Source: Talaromyces rugulosus
Lineage: Eukaryota; Ascomycota; Eurotiomycetes; Eurotiales; Trichocomaceae
Reading direction: 5' to 3'
Assembly (NCBI RefSeq): GCF_013368755.1
Contig: NC_049566.1
Span: 3,286,001 to 3,350,000 of the forward strand
DNA length: 64,000 nt
Position numbers and translations under genes: made by a program. Under the pieces are notes generated by a model. It saw only the letters and a program-made list of their open reading frames with translations. It made no database searches and was not told where the DNA came from. Within the stretch, counting starts at the first letter, position 1. Every line of letters starts with the position of its first letter. Shown here in pieces: positions 47,801 to 60,000 of the stretch.

Positions 47801-50094
47801 GAACAAGAAAGAAAAGAGCCTTATATAGAGAAAGAGCCTCAATAGATGATCACTTCAGTTAATTACATATTGACAGTGTCTATTCCCATGTTTAGTCAGG
47901 AAACTATATATACTATGGATATCACAAAGACCAACGTCCAGATCAGGGGTATTGAATGGGAAGCTGTTCTTAATACAGGCGCTTAAATCAGTATAGCGAT
48001 ATTTATTATAATAAAAGAGGTAGGTCTTCTGATGTAGCTAGGTCTAAATCTCACTATTGTAAGGCAGAACGGCCAGACGCAGGCTGTTATAGGATGTTGT
48101 AAGGACTACCCAGTTCAGATTAATAATGTTGTTGTCCATATACTGATCTTTATGATTGAAAGCAGAGATTAAGAACTTATTCTTGGCTATTCCTAGCAGT
48201 TGATGAGTCTGTTTGCTATAGAAACTAACCCAGATGGGTTAGTGACAGGTATAGTGTTTAACAGCAACAGGTCTCAGAAAATTAGTTTTCAGACTTATAA
48301 ACCTAGATGCGACCTGAAGATAGCAGAGTATATCTAGACAAAATGGCTATCAAAAAATTAGACAAATAGGAAGCTAAAAGTATATTTACTAAGCAAAATA
48401 ATATCTTAGTAGCGATAGATATACACGTTAAATTAGTTGTAATAGCCAGCGTAACAAGAGAAAAGAAAGAAAGTAGCTAGGATAATAGTGAATAGCAATA
48501 ATTAATATAACATTCTAATTAGCTAAGATTTTATTCTTTCTAAATAGTAAAATTTTTTGATAAATTAGCGCGCGTAATTTTTTAATCTCAATATTCCACA
48601 GCGACCCTACAAGGTAACAAGTAAATTTTATCCTAATTAAGATAGCACACGAGTCTATAAATAACTCTAGCTAATTTAGAATTCTATAGAAGATTCTCTG
48701 GACAACACACAATTATATATGTAGCGATACTATACAAAAGAAAGACAGATAAGATTAATCTAGTCAACCTAGACAGGTCATTGGATGGAGAGATACCTAA
48801 TAGAGATAATAATTAGTAAAAGCTTTATTTCCAGCATTATTATATTAGAAAGCTATTAGATAAGTAAAGCTTTTAATCCAATAATACTTTATGTCCTTGT
48901 ATCGTGTCTTTTCTTAAAGGAACACGCCTACAGCTAGGCCAACTTTTAAAGATACTTATAGGCGATGATCTATAGCTCTAGAAATAAGAACTACTGTAAG
49001 AAATATTATTCTACTATAAAGAAGCACTTGTTTAGAAATAGTCTGAAATAGGCAGATGCTAAGAAGAAGTTATACCTCCACAAAGAATCTGTATAGTACT
49101 GCATGAAGTATAATAGATTACAGGATTTTGAATGCTAAAGGCATTATTACCTATCATCACTAAGATATTCTATGAATGAATGCAGGTTGATATTATAGAA
49201 CAATACTATAGTCCTTATCAGAATCCTTAGTTCTTAGTAAAGAAGAAAAATAGAAAATATAAAATAGTCTCGGCTGCTTAATATGAGAATAAGATTACCA
49301 TATAGAACACTATAATGCCACTAGACTATAACAAATTTATAAAAGACTTTATAGGAATATCAGTAGCCTTACTTATTAATTTATTTTTAGAATACAATTA
49401 GCTACCGCTCACAGCGCAGGATCAAGATATCATAGAAGTCATAATGTCTTTAGGGTTATTACGCCATATAACAATTATATAGAGTGGTTCTAATTTAGTC
49501 CTATAGTTTTAACAGGTCGTGATAAAAGTATTGAAAGATATAATCCTATAGAAGGCCTGAGTCTTTCTTAATAATTTTAGTATGAAAGGCCTTTGTACAA
49601 AGTATAATAACGCAGAACAGTTGCTAGAGGTTTAGAAGTATATCTATAAACATATTCAAAACCTTGACTATGTTCTGTATCTAGTAGAATTATTAAGTAT
49701 AATAATCTTAGATGAGAAATCTTAATTTGCCGTTCTAGGGTTAAAGATAATTAGATGGGCATATGACTATGATAGAAGACATCCTGACGCTTTAAAGATT
49801 AAAAAGATTATTAATTAGCTAATTTTAATATTAGTAAAAGAAATATAAAGCTTTGTAAGTACTGCTATCTTTTTCTATATAATTATTAAGTTCTTTACTG
49901 TTATCGCCACTCTATTGTATATATTGCTTAAAAAAGGCATCATTTTCTACTGGGCTGTATAGTAAAAAGAAGTCTTTGCTATACTGAAAGAAAAGCTTTT
50001 GTAGTTTCCCTGTGTGAGGCTGGTTGACTATATATAGGATCCTTTTATTCTTATCATAGCAGTGGACGCCAGTTTAAAAGGATGGGGTGCGGTG
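44891..50094 (+). mobile_element. Element C: truncated Gypsy-type retrotransposon body
   Basis: Plus-strand remnants in order are gag segments at about 46.4-47.0 kb, a zinc-knuckle relic (CYYYRKSGYI) near 47100, and a protease site near 47970 reading LNTGA (D-T-G expected). RT segments lie at about 49.2-49.9 kb, and the start of RNase H (IIAVDASLKGWGAV) ends at 50094. The body stops there at the family-A LTR, so element A inserted into it; the remainder should lie beyond the window. Its left end is unresolved and may begin in the split palindrome at 33884. Confidence 0.75.
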
Positions 50095-50442
50095 TGTCAA
50101 TCGGTTCAACAACTCGTCACCAAGATGTGAATTGGGGTGGGTATTCTGCTAACAGAAGGCAAGATGAGAAGTTTGTATAAAGCAATCCTAGGATAAGTAG
50201 AGTACTATTATAATAATAGGCTGTAAAGTATGTTGAAGAGTAATAGTAGTATGCTATTTATTTAAGAGAATAAAATATAATAAGCTAGATATATAATAGT
50301 AAATAAGTGTCTTTATATAGCTGATCCTAAATATAGCAAGTATAGTCAAGTTCTGCTTGACTATATTAGTATATAGTTCTTTAGTATAGTCTTACTATAT
50401 TAATTATGCAGTTATATACTTAAGTCTATAAAGTGGGTCTTC
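50095..50442 (-). repeat. Element A left LTR, first segment
   Basis: It matches 63450 to about 63795 along its length and ends with the LINE target duplication. The LTR continues at 56741. Confidence 0.88.
50429..50442 (+). repeat. LINE target-site duplication, left copy
   Basis: ATAAAGTGGGTCTT is repeated perfectly at 56727-56740. The uninterrupted LTR at about 63785 has one related copy (ATAAGATAGATCTT). Confidence 0.9.
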
Positions 50443-50494
50443 TAACTCTAAAAACACCCGCCGGGAAAATCAAAAATCAACCTTTTGAAATTCA

Positions 50495-52425
50495 ATGCTA
50501 CTGGAAGGCATCCAGGGCTTCGCTATGGCCCCTGGACTCCCCAATATCGACAACCACCCCCTAGACCCAGGGGGGCAGGCGCTAGGTCTGGTGAATCCCG
50601 TAGGGGCCTATATAGGCACCCCAGCGGGGACAGCACCACCAGCGCCCCCTGAGGCAAGTGCAACAGTCCCTCAGAGCGAGGGCTTCTTGCCTAGCCTGGA
50701 AATCAACCCTAGGGAGTTGTTTCCCCCCCTAAGCAGCGTGCCAGGCTCCTAGGAAGCACCTAAAACTCTAGGGAAGAGACTACAGGAACACAGCCCTGAC
50801 GGGGCAGAAAGAGCCCCCATGAAGGCCCTAATCGGCCTAGTCTACAAGGACATGGAACAGGCCTTATTAGGCCACTTTGCAAGCAGCAATAGCGCGCTGC
50901 ACGCGGAGATGGCCGCTATGAAGGCCTATATGACCTCTCTGGTAGAGGCTATGGAGCAGCGCCTCACAGGCCAATTGGGCGCTCTGGAGCGCCGTTTCTC
51001 AACCCTAGAAGCTCAACAGGCCTCCCCGAACGCCCCAAACCACCCCCTAAAGCCCCTATCGTCAGGGGACGACCGCCAGGGCCCACAACAGCCTCTGCCA
51101 TCCCAGGGGACGACGTTTGCAGAGGTCGCCCATGGCCCCCAAGCTAACCCGAATAGGGCCGCTAAGCCCATAGAGCCACGCAGAGCCTCACCCCCGATAT
51201 CAAAACCACCCCCTGGGGTGAAGCCCGCAGCAGGCCCCCAGTGGGCCGATATAGCAGCCAGCAATGCCCAGGAGTGGCAAATCGTTACAAAAAAACGGGC
51301 TTACTCCCCGAACCAGCCCCCAAAAGTCCAAATGGACCCAGGGAGCCTGAAGCCTATTCGCGGAAGCAACAAGGGAGACCGCAGGCTTATATTTAGGCGT
51401 GAAAATGGCCGCACCGCCTCTAGAAAGTCTAAAGCTGATGTTATCTTGCAGCTTAACCGCTGCCTAGCCCAGGTAGGCTTCCCGAACTTCGCCAGGGTAA
51501 TAGACGCCAATTACACCGAATTAGGGGCTATCTCAGCTCTATTGGACTAAGGAAGCACCGTAGGCTTGTTATTACCAGCCTATAAGGACCTATTAGTGGC
51601 TGCCTGCCACCGGGTCGACCCCGTAGTCATCTTAGTGGAAGCAGACCAACAGTGGCACAAGATTAAGGTGTATGTGGTGCTGGTAGCCCGCTATAGCGCC
51701 TCAGGGCTAGGCCTAGCTAGGGAAGAAATTGAATTAGGGGGCATATGCACCCTAATGAGAAACCCTACCTGGATCAAGCCGATAGCGGTTATCCAGACTA
51801 ATAAGCAGTGTTTCTTTACTATCGTTATAACAGTAGGAGGCCTAGATGACGCCCGCAGGCTACTTGCCCGGGGTGTATGCTTTGGGGGCAACAGGCACCC
51901 TACCAGCCCTTATCACAAAGTGGGTAAAGACACTGTTTGCACCTGATGCTGTGGCATTGGCTATCAAATTTATAGAGGCTGCGGTACCTGACTATCACTC
52001 TGCACTGTGTGTGCTGGCGCCTATGAAGCCCAAGAGCACACCTGTAATGTGCTAGACTGTAGAGCCTAAACAGGCCATCTATGCCTGTATGCACCTACTA
52101 AATGCGGCAACTGTAGGGGGAAGCACCAGGCTGATTCCCTGGGGTGCCCCAAGCTTCGGGAGGCCTGCCGGCGACTCCATAAGCGCTTCCCTGGTGTAAA
52201 GGTCGTTATGCCCCCTCTCTTCCCTGAATGGACTGAATGGAAAGGTGTTGCTGAGGAGGCTTCTTCCCTAATTACTACCCAGGACGCCCCCCAAGCCCCA
52301 AAGCTTAGGGAGGTCGATGACGCTATGGAAGATGCCCTAGGGATATTATCCCTACTGTATTTATCCCTGTGTCCAATACCAACGCCTGGAGCTGCAGCCC
52401 CTATTAATGTTAATTATTTAATATA
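50495..52425 (+). pseudogene. LINE ORF1 (gag-like, CCHC knuckles), broken by stops
   Basis: A frame starts at ATG 50495 and is interrupted by a TAG at 50750-50752 and a TAA at 51548-51550, then continues in frame. It is Pro/Ala-rich with a probable coiled coil at about 50870-51010 (EQRLTGQLGALERRF). Cys-rich segments near 51990-52150 (CAGAYEAQEHTC, CGNCRGKHQADSLGC) fit retroelement zinc knuckles. A later frame change is likely near 51950. It would be the RNA-binding protein of the LINE. Confidence 0.75.
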
Positions 52426-52429
52426 ATTG

Positions 52430-55400
52430 CGGCTGTATCTACCCCGCAACCTTAGGGGCTCTAGAAGCGGGGATAGAGTGGTAAATAGGTATTATATGTC
52501 TGCAAGAGCCTTATATTGCTTATGACTTCTCCTATCTAGGCTATCTGCTGTACTGGCCAGGGGGGGAGAAGCGGGATTAATGGGTGTTTATGGCCATCTG
52601 TAAAGACCTTATAGGGGTGGTTAGGGTCGAGAACTGTATTGATTTAGTAGATTATCCCTATTTACAGGCCCTGGACATATGGGAAGCATTAATAATTAGT
52701 GGGTATGTCCCCTGACGTACTAGAATAGTTAATTGCTATGATGTGTGGATTGGGGCTAGTTACTGGTGGTAAGGGGCTTTCCCTAGACGACGCTGGGCTA
52801 TTGAGGACGCAGACTGGGACCTGTTTATAGTGGGTAGGTACTTATTAGTGGGTGATTTTAATGTCTATAGCCCTTTGTGGAACCTACTGGCCAAGGGCTA
52901 GGTTAATGCTGAGCTTTTGGAATAGTTTATAGAGCGGCACTTATTATATGTTAATAACCTATTGGGGGAGGCCACACGCTATAAGAAGACCGAGGGGGTG
53001 TTAATTATTGATTTAGTGTTATTCTTGCCAACCCTAGGGCCTCTGTAAGCCTGGGAGGTGGATAAGGATAAGCCTACAACATCTGACTATGAGCTTATCG
53101 TCCTAGCCTGGGAAGCCCTAGAACCCCCCCCCAGGAGGAATCTCCGGGGAGATTACTGGGTGGCAGATAGAAGCTCTGCAGGTAAACGAGGAAGCCCTAA
53201 AGCTGGCCACAGCAGCTTGGGCCTTAGAGGCTGTAGGCCACCCCCCTCTTAGTGATCAATGTACTGAGGAAGACCTTGCTAGAGAGGCCAATTGGGTGCA
53301 GGACATTCTAATCAGCGTACTTGATAGGCATGCCAAAGCAGTACGGCTTTATGTACGCTCTAAGTGGTGGTAGAAGCTAGAGCTGCGGCAAGCCCAGAGC
53401 TTATGGGCTGTAGTCTGTAAGTGGTGGCAGGCCTATGCCTGTACCGACACTGAATTTAAGGCTGCAAGAACTGTTTATTACTATGAAATAAAGGTGGCTA
53501 AAAGGACCTGCTAGGAGGTCTTCCTTGTTGAGGAAGGCTTTGGGGGGAAGGAAGAGTGGAAAAAAGGTTCGAACCCCACTGGGAATCCTTTTTCTAAAGG
53601 CTCTAGGGATGGCCTGGAAAAGCCTTCTCCAGGAGATCTTAATAGGTGTTGGATAGCCCTATAGTATACTAAGCCACGGACTAATCTCACCACCCCAGCA
53701 CTCCAAGGCCTGGATCTAGGGGCTCCCCCTGCCACTACCATGGCCGATAAAGAAGCTTTAATCAGGGAAATGGTATTTCCTAACGCCCCCCGTAGCTCCC
53801 CTCCTGGGGAGCTGCCAGGTGGACAGGCCTATATGCTTATAACGCCAGAGCGGGTGTATTAGGCCCTATTCAGCCAGAGCATTAAGAAAGCTCCGGGGGC
53901 CGATAGGCTCAATTTTAAAGCATACCGGCTACTCTGGGCACTAGACTCACCCCAAATCATAGAGATGGCTAGGCAGTGCTTTCGGCTTGGGATGCACCCA
54001 GGGGCCTGGAAGACCGCTAAAGACATTCTACTTCAGAAGCTAGGGAAGCCTGATTACACCCAGGTAAAGGCTTAGAAGGTAATAAGCTTACTTAGCTGCC
54101 TGGACAAGGTTGTTGAGAAGCTGGCTGTAGGCTTTATAGCAGACTGGTATAAAGCCCAGAAGGCTTTATACCCTAGACAAATAGGGTGCAGGCGGGGCCG
54201 TAGGGCTATTGACACAGTGGCCTACCTCGTGCAAACAGTATACGAGGGATAGACTCAAAAGCTTCTCACAGGCACTATCTTTATTGACATTATAGGGGCC
54301 TTTAACCATGTTGACCCCTATAAGCTTAGTAAGGCTATGGAAGCTGCAGGCCTGGATAATGACTTTATAAGGTGGACCTTATCCTTCCTTACAAATAGAA
54401 AGATCAGCCTCATAATTGATGGTTATAAAGCCCCTGAACAGCCTATTGACTCAAAGCTACCCTAGGGCTCACCGGTCTCCTTAATCCTCTTTCTTATCTA
54501 TATCTAAGGTGTGTTTCAGGCTATGGAACAGCAGATGCCAGGGATCAAGGCCCTGTCCTATGCCAATGACATAGGCCTAGTAGCCCAGGGAAGCTCGGTC
54601 TCTGAGATCTGCAGGCAGCTAGAAGCAGCGGCAAAAGCTGCTATTGAGTGGGGACTGGCAAATAGCGTCAAATTCAATCTTAAAAAGACAGAGGCCATTC
54701 TATTCTCTAGGGCCATCAGCAGGGAACATAAAAATTAGGTCTAGGAAGCTAGGGTGTAGGTAGAAGACGCTTTAGTGGTATTCTCTTCAACAGCCATCCG
54801 GTGGTTAGGGGTCTTACTAGATCCAAAGCTTATCCTTAAAGTCTACTATAAGTACTGCCTATAAAAAGGTCAAAATACTGAAAGATGAGTGCGGGCATTG
54901 TGTAAGGCCCAGGGGTTCCCCCTAGGCCTGGTATAATGAATCTAAAAGGCCACCGCGCAGTTAGTGGTGCTTTATGGGGCTGAGCTTTAGTGGTATGGGC
55001 AAAAGAACTGCTTAGAAGGACTGTAGGGCCTAATTAATAACTAGACCTGGGTAGTCACAGGCATACTGAAGTCTATCTCATTAGGACTGTTTATAAGGGA
55101 GGCAGCTTTGGAATCAGTAAAGGCCTTATTAGATAGTAAACAGCGGCAGTATATCCTAAGACTCCTAGGACTTCCCTAGGGGTATCTAGCAGCAGAAATA
55201 CTCTCTATAACACTTAGGGAGGGAGATGCCTATGTATAGCCTAGAGAGCAGCCGCTAGAAGACCGAGCTTGGGTAATACCAACCTGTTAAGGCCTTTGGA
55301 AGCTGGGCATGGGCCTGGCCTGTAGGTTATGAGAAGTTTTGACTGCTGATCTTTTCTAGAGTTTTGAGTATATAATAGAGCTTGGTAATAGGTCTATACC

Positions 55401-56640
55401 ACTAGATTTTAGGATAGACTCCTTTGAAACTGCTATGTAATTAGTCTTAGACTCTCTAAGTAGGATAAGGAATACTAATCTTTATTTAGATGGTTCCAGG
55501 TTAGACAATTAGCGTGTAGGCGCTGTGGTAGCTTATAAGCTACTTATTGGCCCCTGGAAGTTGTGTCTAGCTTTTTTAGGTGTAGGCTTCGAAGTCTTTA
55601 ATATAGAATTAATAGGAGTAGTTGAAGTCTTAGAGTGGGTGCTGGCAGAGAATCTTAGAGAGCTAATTAGGGTGTTTCTTGATACTTAAGCCGCTATAGG
55701 CAGGCTTTAGTATATCCAGTCAGGCCCTAGCTAAGCCCTGGTGCTGCGGGCACATGATCTAGCTAAGGAACTGTAGGTTACCGGCTGTAGGGTTACTATA
55801 TGCTGGGTGCTAGGCCATAAGAAGGTCCCAGGTAATGAAGAGGCTGATAAAGCCGCCAAGAAAGCTGTGGGGAAGCCTTAAACAGGCAAATACTCAGGTA
55901 TCTCACTGGTACATGCTCAATGGGTCTGTACCGAAGCTTATAGAGCTGCCAGGGCTAATTGGCTTGCTGCAAAGCTTGTAAAGTGTGCCCAGTGGGTAAG
56001 CTAGGCCTACTATCCCCTCTGGGGATGGAAGCTTGACCCAATGTTGGCGAACACCCCTAAGTACCTAGTGTGGTGATATTATCAGTTTAAGACTGGCCAC
56101 GCACTAATTGGGGCCTATTTGCACCGAATTAAGGCCTGAGACTTCTCTAATTGCTTGGGGTGCTCTAGGGGGACTGAGATGGTAAGACACCTTTTTACAA
56201 ACTGTCGACAGTGGTGCTACTAGCGGGAAAAACTATATGCCGGCTTGGCTGAAGTGGGGGTAAAGGCTCTGTAGGATAGCGAGCAGTGCCCTGAAGCACG
56301 CCTATTCCAGGACCCAAAGGCCACTACAGCGCTGCTGGTGTTTATAGGGGCTATTAGGGAGTGAGAGGATAACCAACAGGCCTGGGAGCAGGTCTATAAG
56401 ACTGATAATTGGGGCATTGAGGCCCTGGATGAGGGAGAGTGAGAGGGGTAAGGATAGTGGGCAGGGGTGGCCTGCTATTGTAGGCAACGCCCAAACGTTA
56501 GTGGCCATAAGGAGGGGGTAGTGGTTGTTACCCACTATAAGCCCCCGAATCGTCCTGCGCATATAAGTGGCTTGGGGCGAGGAAAGTGCAAGATACCTTG
56601 AAAGCATGGATCCAATAGGGGTAGAGGCACCGGTTTATAG
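52430..56640 (+). pseudogene. LINE ORF2 (endonuclease, reverse transcriptase, RNase H), broken
   Basis: The apurinic-type endonuclease start is near 52500 (CLQEPYIAYDF). The reverse transcriptase spans about 53.9-54.75 kb: KAPGADRLNFKAY, then FIDIIGAFNHVD. The catalytic box near 54558 reads YANDIG where Y-A-D-D is expected, a G-to-A change that removes a catalytic Asp. RNase H is at about 55.48-55.88 kb (LYLDGSRLDN, then GHKKVPGNEEADKAAKKA). Numerous TAG stops show it is inactive. Confidence 0.85.
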
Positions 56641-56726
56641 GGGGCAACCCCTATAAGCAGGCCTAATCCACACGAATCGCTGTCTGTCATAGCCTAGGGC
56701 TCGGTATAGACGTTAAATTTGATTAA

Positions 56727-56740
56727 ATAAAGTGGGTCTT
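56727..56740 (+). repeat. LINE target-site duplication, right copy
   Basis: ATAAAGTGGGTCTT, identical to 50429-50442. Confidence 0.9.
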
Positions 56741-57050
56741 TTTATATAGAAACTCTTTTTATGTGGAGATCCTTTCTGTATAGAATCTCTTTTCATATAG
56801 AGTCTGTTTTTGTATAGAAACTATTTCTATACAACACAGGCTTCTATTTAATGAGTCATTCTATATAGGAGTATAAGTGTAGGTATTTCTTCTTTTTTAG
56901 ATATAATCAAAGATTCTATCCTATGAGAATATCTAATAACCTTTGCTTATATAACTAGCGTCTGTTGTTATATCTATTAGCTAAGTATTATTGATTCTTA
57001 TGATAATCCCTTCTTTCAAAGGCTGGTGTCTTAATAGTCATATAAATAGT
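56741..57050 (-). repeat. Element A left LTR, second segment
   Basis: It matches 63796-64000 (for example ACACAGGCTTC and GTATAAGTGTAGGTATTTCTTC). The inner LTR end is not resolved because the other copy leaves the window first. Confidence 0.8.
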
Positions 57051-60000
57051 CGCAGGTCCCTGTTATATAGGTAGACTGATTCTTTTTCATTAATATTCTT
57101 AGTGGTGATGTTCTAACCATATTATTAAAGTAAAATATTAATAAAAATAATTTATTTACCTGTATTATTAAAACTAGGATTATTCTTCTTTTTCTTTGCC
57201 ACAAGTATGCTCTCTTAGAGAAGTTGTATATTAAATTAGAAATTTTAAAGTATTATAGTGAATGTGTTCGCAGCAGTCATAGTTGCTATGTTGAGATAAT
57301 ATCTTTAGATTTGGTATAAAAGAAGTTGTTAACTATTTAAAAGAAAATTAAGAAGGATAAGGAGATAATTTTAATAAAACTTTTTTATTTTAAGAAACAG
57401 TAGAAGCTATTTTAGAAGCACGCCGGTTAGTTTATTCAAATAGATATTAAGGATGTGGAGGAGTTGGAGTGTTTAGAAGAAAAGAAGAAAAAAGAATAGA
57501 AATAAAAGGCTAAGCTATAAAAATTAAATAAAATAATTATAGCTGCTATCTAGAAGTTTTCTATATTATTTAACAACAAGTTTGACTATATCTTTTCTAA
57601 ATTTCTTTCTAGTGAAACGCTTAAATCTTTTCAGAGCAGTTTAAATGCCTAACTAGTTTCTATAAATTATATTTAGATCTATATTCTTTCCAGCTAACTA
57701 AGTAAAAGATTCTTTCTTTTATTAACTTTCTCTTTAGAATGTTTTTAACTTTATATTTATTTTTAATTGTTTTGTTATTACTATTTTCTAGATTTTTGAT
57801 TAATTTTAATAATGAGATATAAAATACTGGGTATATTTTTATTCTTGCTGGTAGTTAGAATTTGTAATTATTATTGGCGAGTTTTTTTTAAATTATAAAA
57901 AGTCTATATTTAATAATATTAAGTTTGTTACTTAGTCTTTTATTTAGAATATTGAAATTTTTCTATCTAATTGTTTGTTATAATAAGTAAACTTTCTTTT
58001 TTTTTTTAAAGATTGACACATTCTTATATTTCTTATTATAGTAGGTCTTTATTTAGTTTTTAGTCCATTTGATATCTTTTAATATTATCTAATAGAGTAT
58101 TTATAGTTTGTTGGCTTATATTATTATAGCTTTAGATAATCCTTCTCATGGTACTTTAGACTATATTATTCTTAGGTGTTATCTAAGATTTATAAAATGT
58201 AGAACTTATTTTGTTATAGCGTTTTCTGTATTATTTAATGTGAACTGTGTTAATGGTAATAGTTTTATCTAATTATCTTATTCTTAGTCTAAATAGTATC
58301 GAAAATATTATTTAACTATTTAAATTATTCTTTCAGACTGACTATTAGTCTATTAGTGATTTATAGTTGATAGTTTATGATACATTCCGCATACTTTTAT
58401 AATTGTCTGCTAATATTTGGATATAAATAACTTATCTCAGTCTATAATAAGTTTATTTAGTAATCTAGTCTATACAAAAACTTTTTATAACATAAATTTT
58501 ATATATTATTCTGCTGTTATATCTTTTAGTATTGGTTCTAGGATAATATATTTTATAAGTTAATCGACTGTTATTATGGTATCAGTATAGATAACTCTTG
58601 TTACTGGGTTCTTGGACTATAGTAGTCCTTGGATAAAGTTAATAGTAATACTTTTCCATACTTCTTCTGGTACTTCTAGTATTTGTATTTTTCTAAAGGG
58701 TTTATGGTATACTGTTTTATTTCTATTATATTCATCATAGTTTCTGATATAATTCTCAACCCTTTTTCAGATATAAGGAAAGTAGAATGTTTAGATAATT
58801 ATTTTGATTATTCTTTTAACTCCTTGGTATCCTTTTGTTGGAGGACTGTGGTAGTACTGAATGACTTCTATAGTTATATTCTATAGTACTCTAATCATTC
58901 TATTCTATATTGTTAAGTTTTTCTGAATATTTTTTGTAACTTGTCTGGCTTGTAATTCTTCTTATATTTTTTGATCCTTATTGGTTTCCTGATGTATTTA
59001 TTTGTAGAATAGATTATTATTAATAACTCTTATTATAGTTGTAATGATTATATTATGATTGTGGCATAGAACTCTTAATTCTTCTTACAGAATGTTTGTC
59101 TTAGGGGATTCTATTTTAATTATATAATCTAGTTGTCTATTTAATATATCTGTAGCTACATTTTATTTTTTTGGAATATATTTAATTCTATAATTAAATT
59201 TAGCTAGTTCTTTAACCTATCATATTTATCTTTCAGATAATTCTTTTATTGTTATAAAGTACTTTAAATTATGATAATTATTTTTGATAATTACTTTATA
59301 TTTCACTTTTTAGAGATAGTGTTACTATTATTAAAATGTTTAAATTATTACAAGTAATTCTTAATCATGGACATTGTAGTTAACTTCTATTAATATAAAC
59401 TTTCTTAAGTAGAATATAATAATCTATATTTCTCCTTTTTTATTGATTTATTCATGGATTACTCTAAGAGTATATCTAAATACATCTATTCATAGAATAC
59501 TTTATAATTCTAGATTAAATAGTTATAAGATTAACGTAATTTTAATGAGTTTTTTAATATTTTCAAAAGATTATTGTCTCTTTGCTATCTAATTAAATAG
59601 TTTATCTTTTTTCAGTAATTCTATCATTGGTGTTATAACGTCTAAGTATTTCTCAAGATATTATTAAACATATCCGCTGGCTCTAAGAAAAGATTGTACA
59701 TTATGAATATTTGTTAGAATTAGTTATTTAAGGATAGCATCTAATTTTTCTTTTAGTATCTCTAGTCTGTTTGTTATATATACCATTTCTAGGTAGTTGA
59801 CTTATATAGTGTCAAATTTATACTTCTTGATTTTAAGAGTTAATCCTGCTTCTATAAATTTTATTATAACCAGTTATATATAGTTATTATATTCTTTTAG
59901 ATCTTTTAAGTAGACTATAACATTATTGAAGTATACTATAATAAAGAGGTTAAGATATTCTTATAGAATATAGGTTATAAACCTTGTGAATTCTGCTGGT

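Larger units (their letters stand above)
50443..56726 (+). mobile_element. Tad-like LINE (6.3 kb) inserted in the element A LTR
   Basis: A perfect 14-bp duplication flanks it. It encodes ORF1 and ORF2 on the plus strand. It is far more GC-rich than the surrounding elements and carries only scattered stops, mainly TAG, so it is younger or less exposed to RIP. The 3' end is AT-rich (TTAAATTTGATTAA), without a long poly(A). Confidence 0.9.

Noticed and set aside
58683..58886. Plus-strand hydrophobic open frame in element A
   Set aside because: It is the antisense of the decayed integrase region; T-rich sequence gives Phe/Ile/Leu-rich chance frames.
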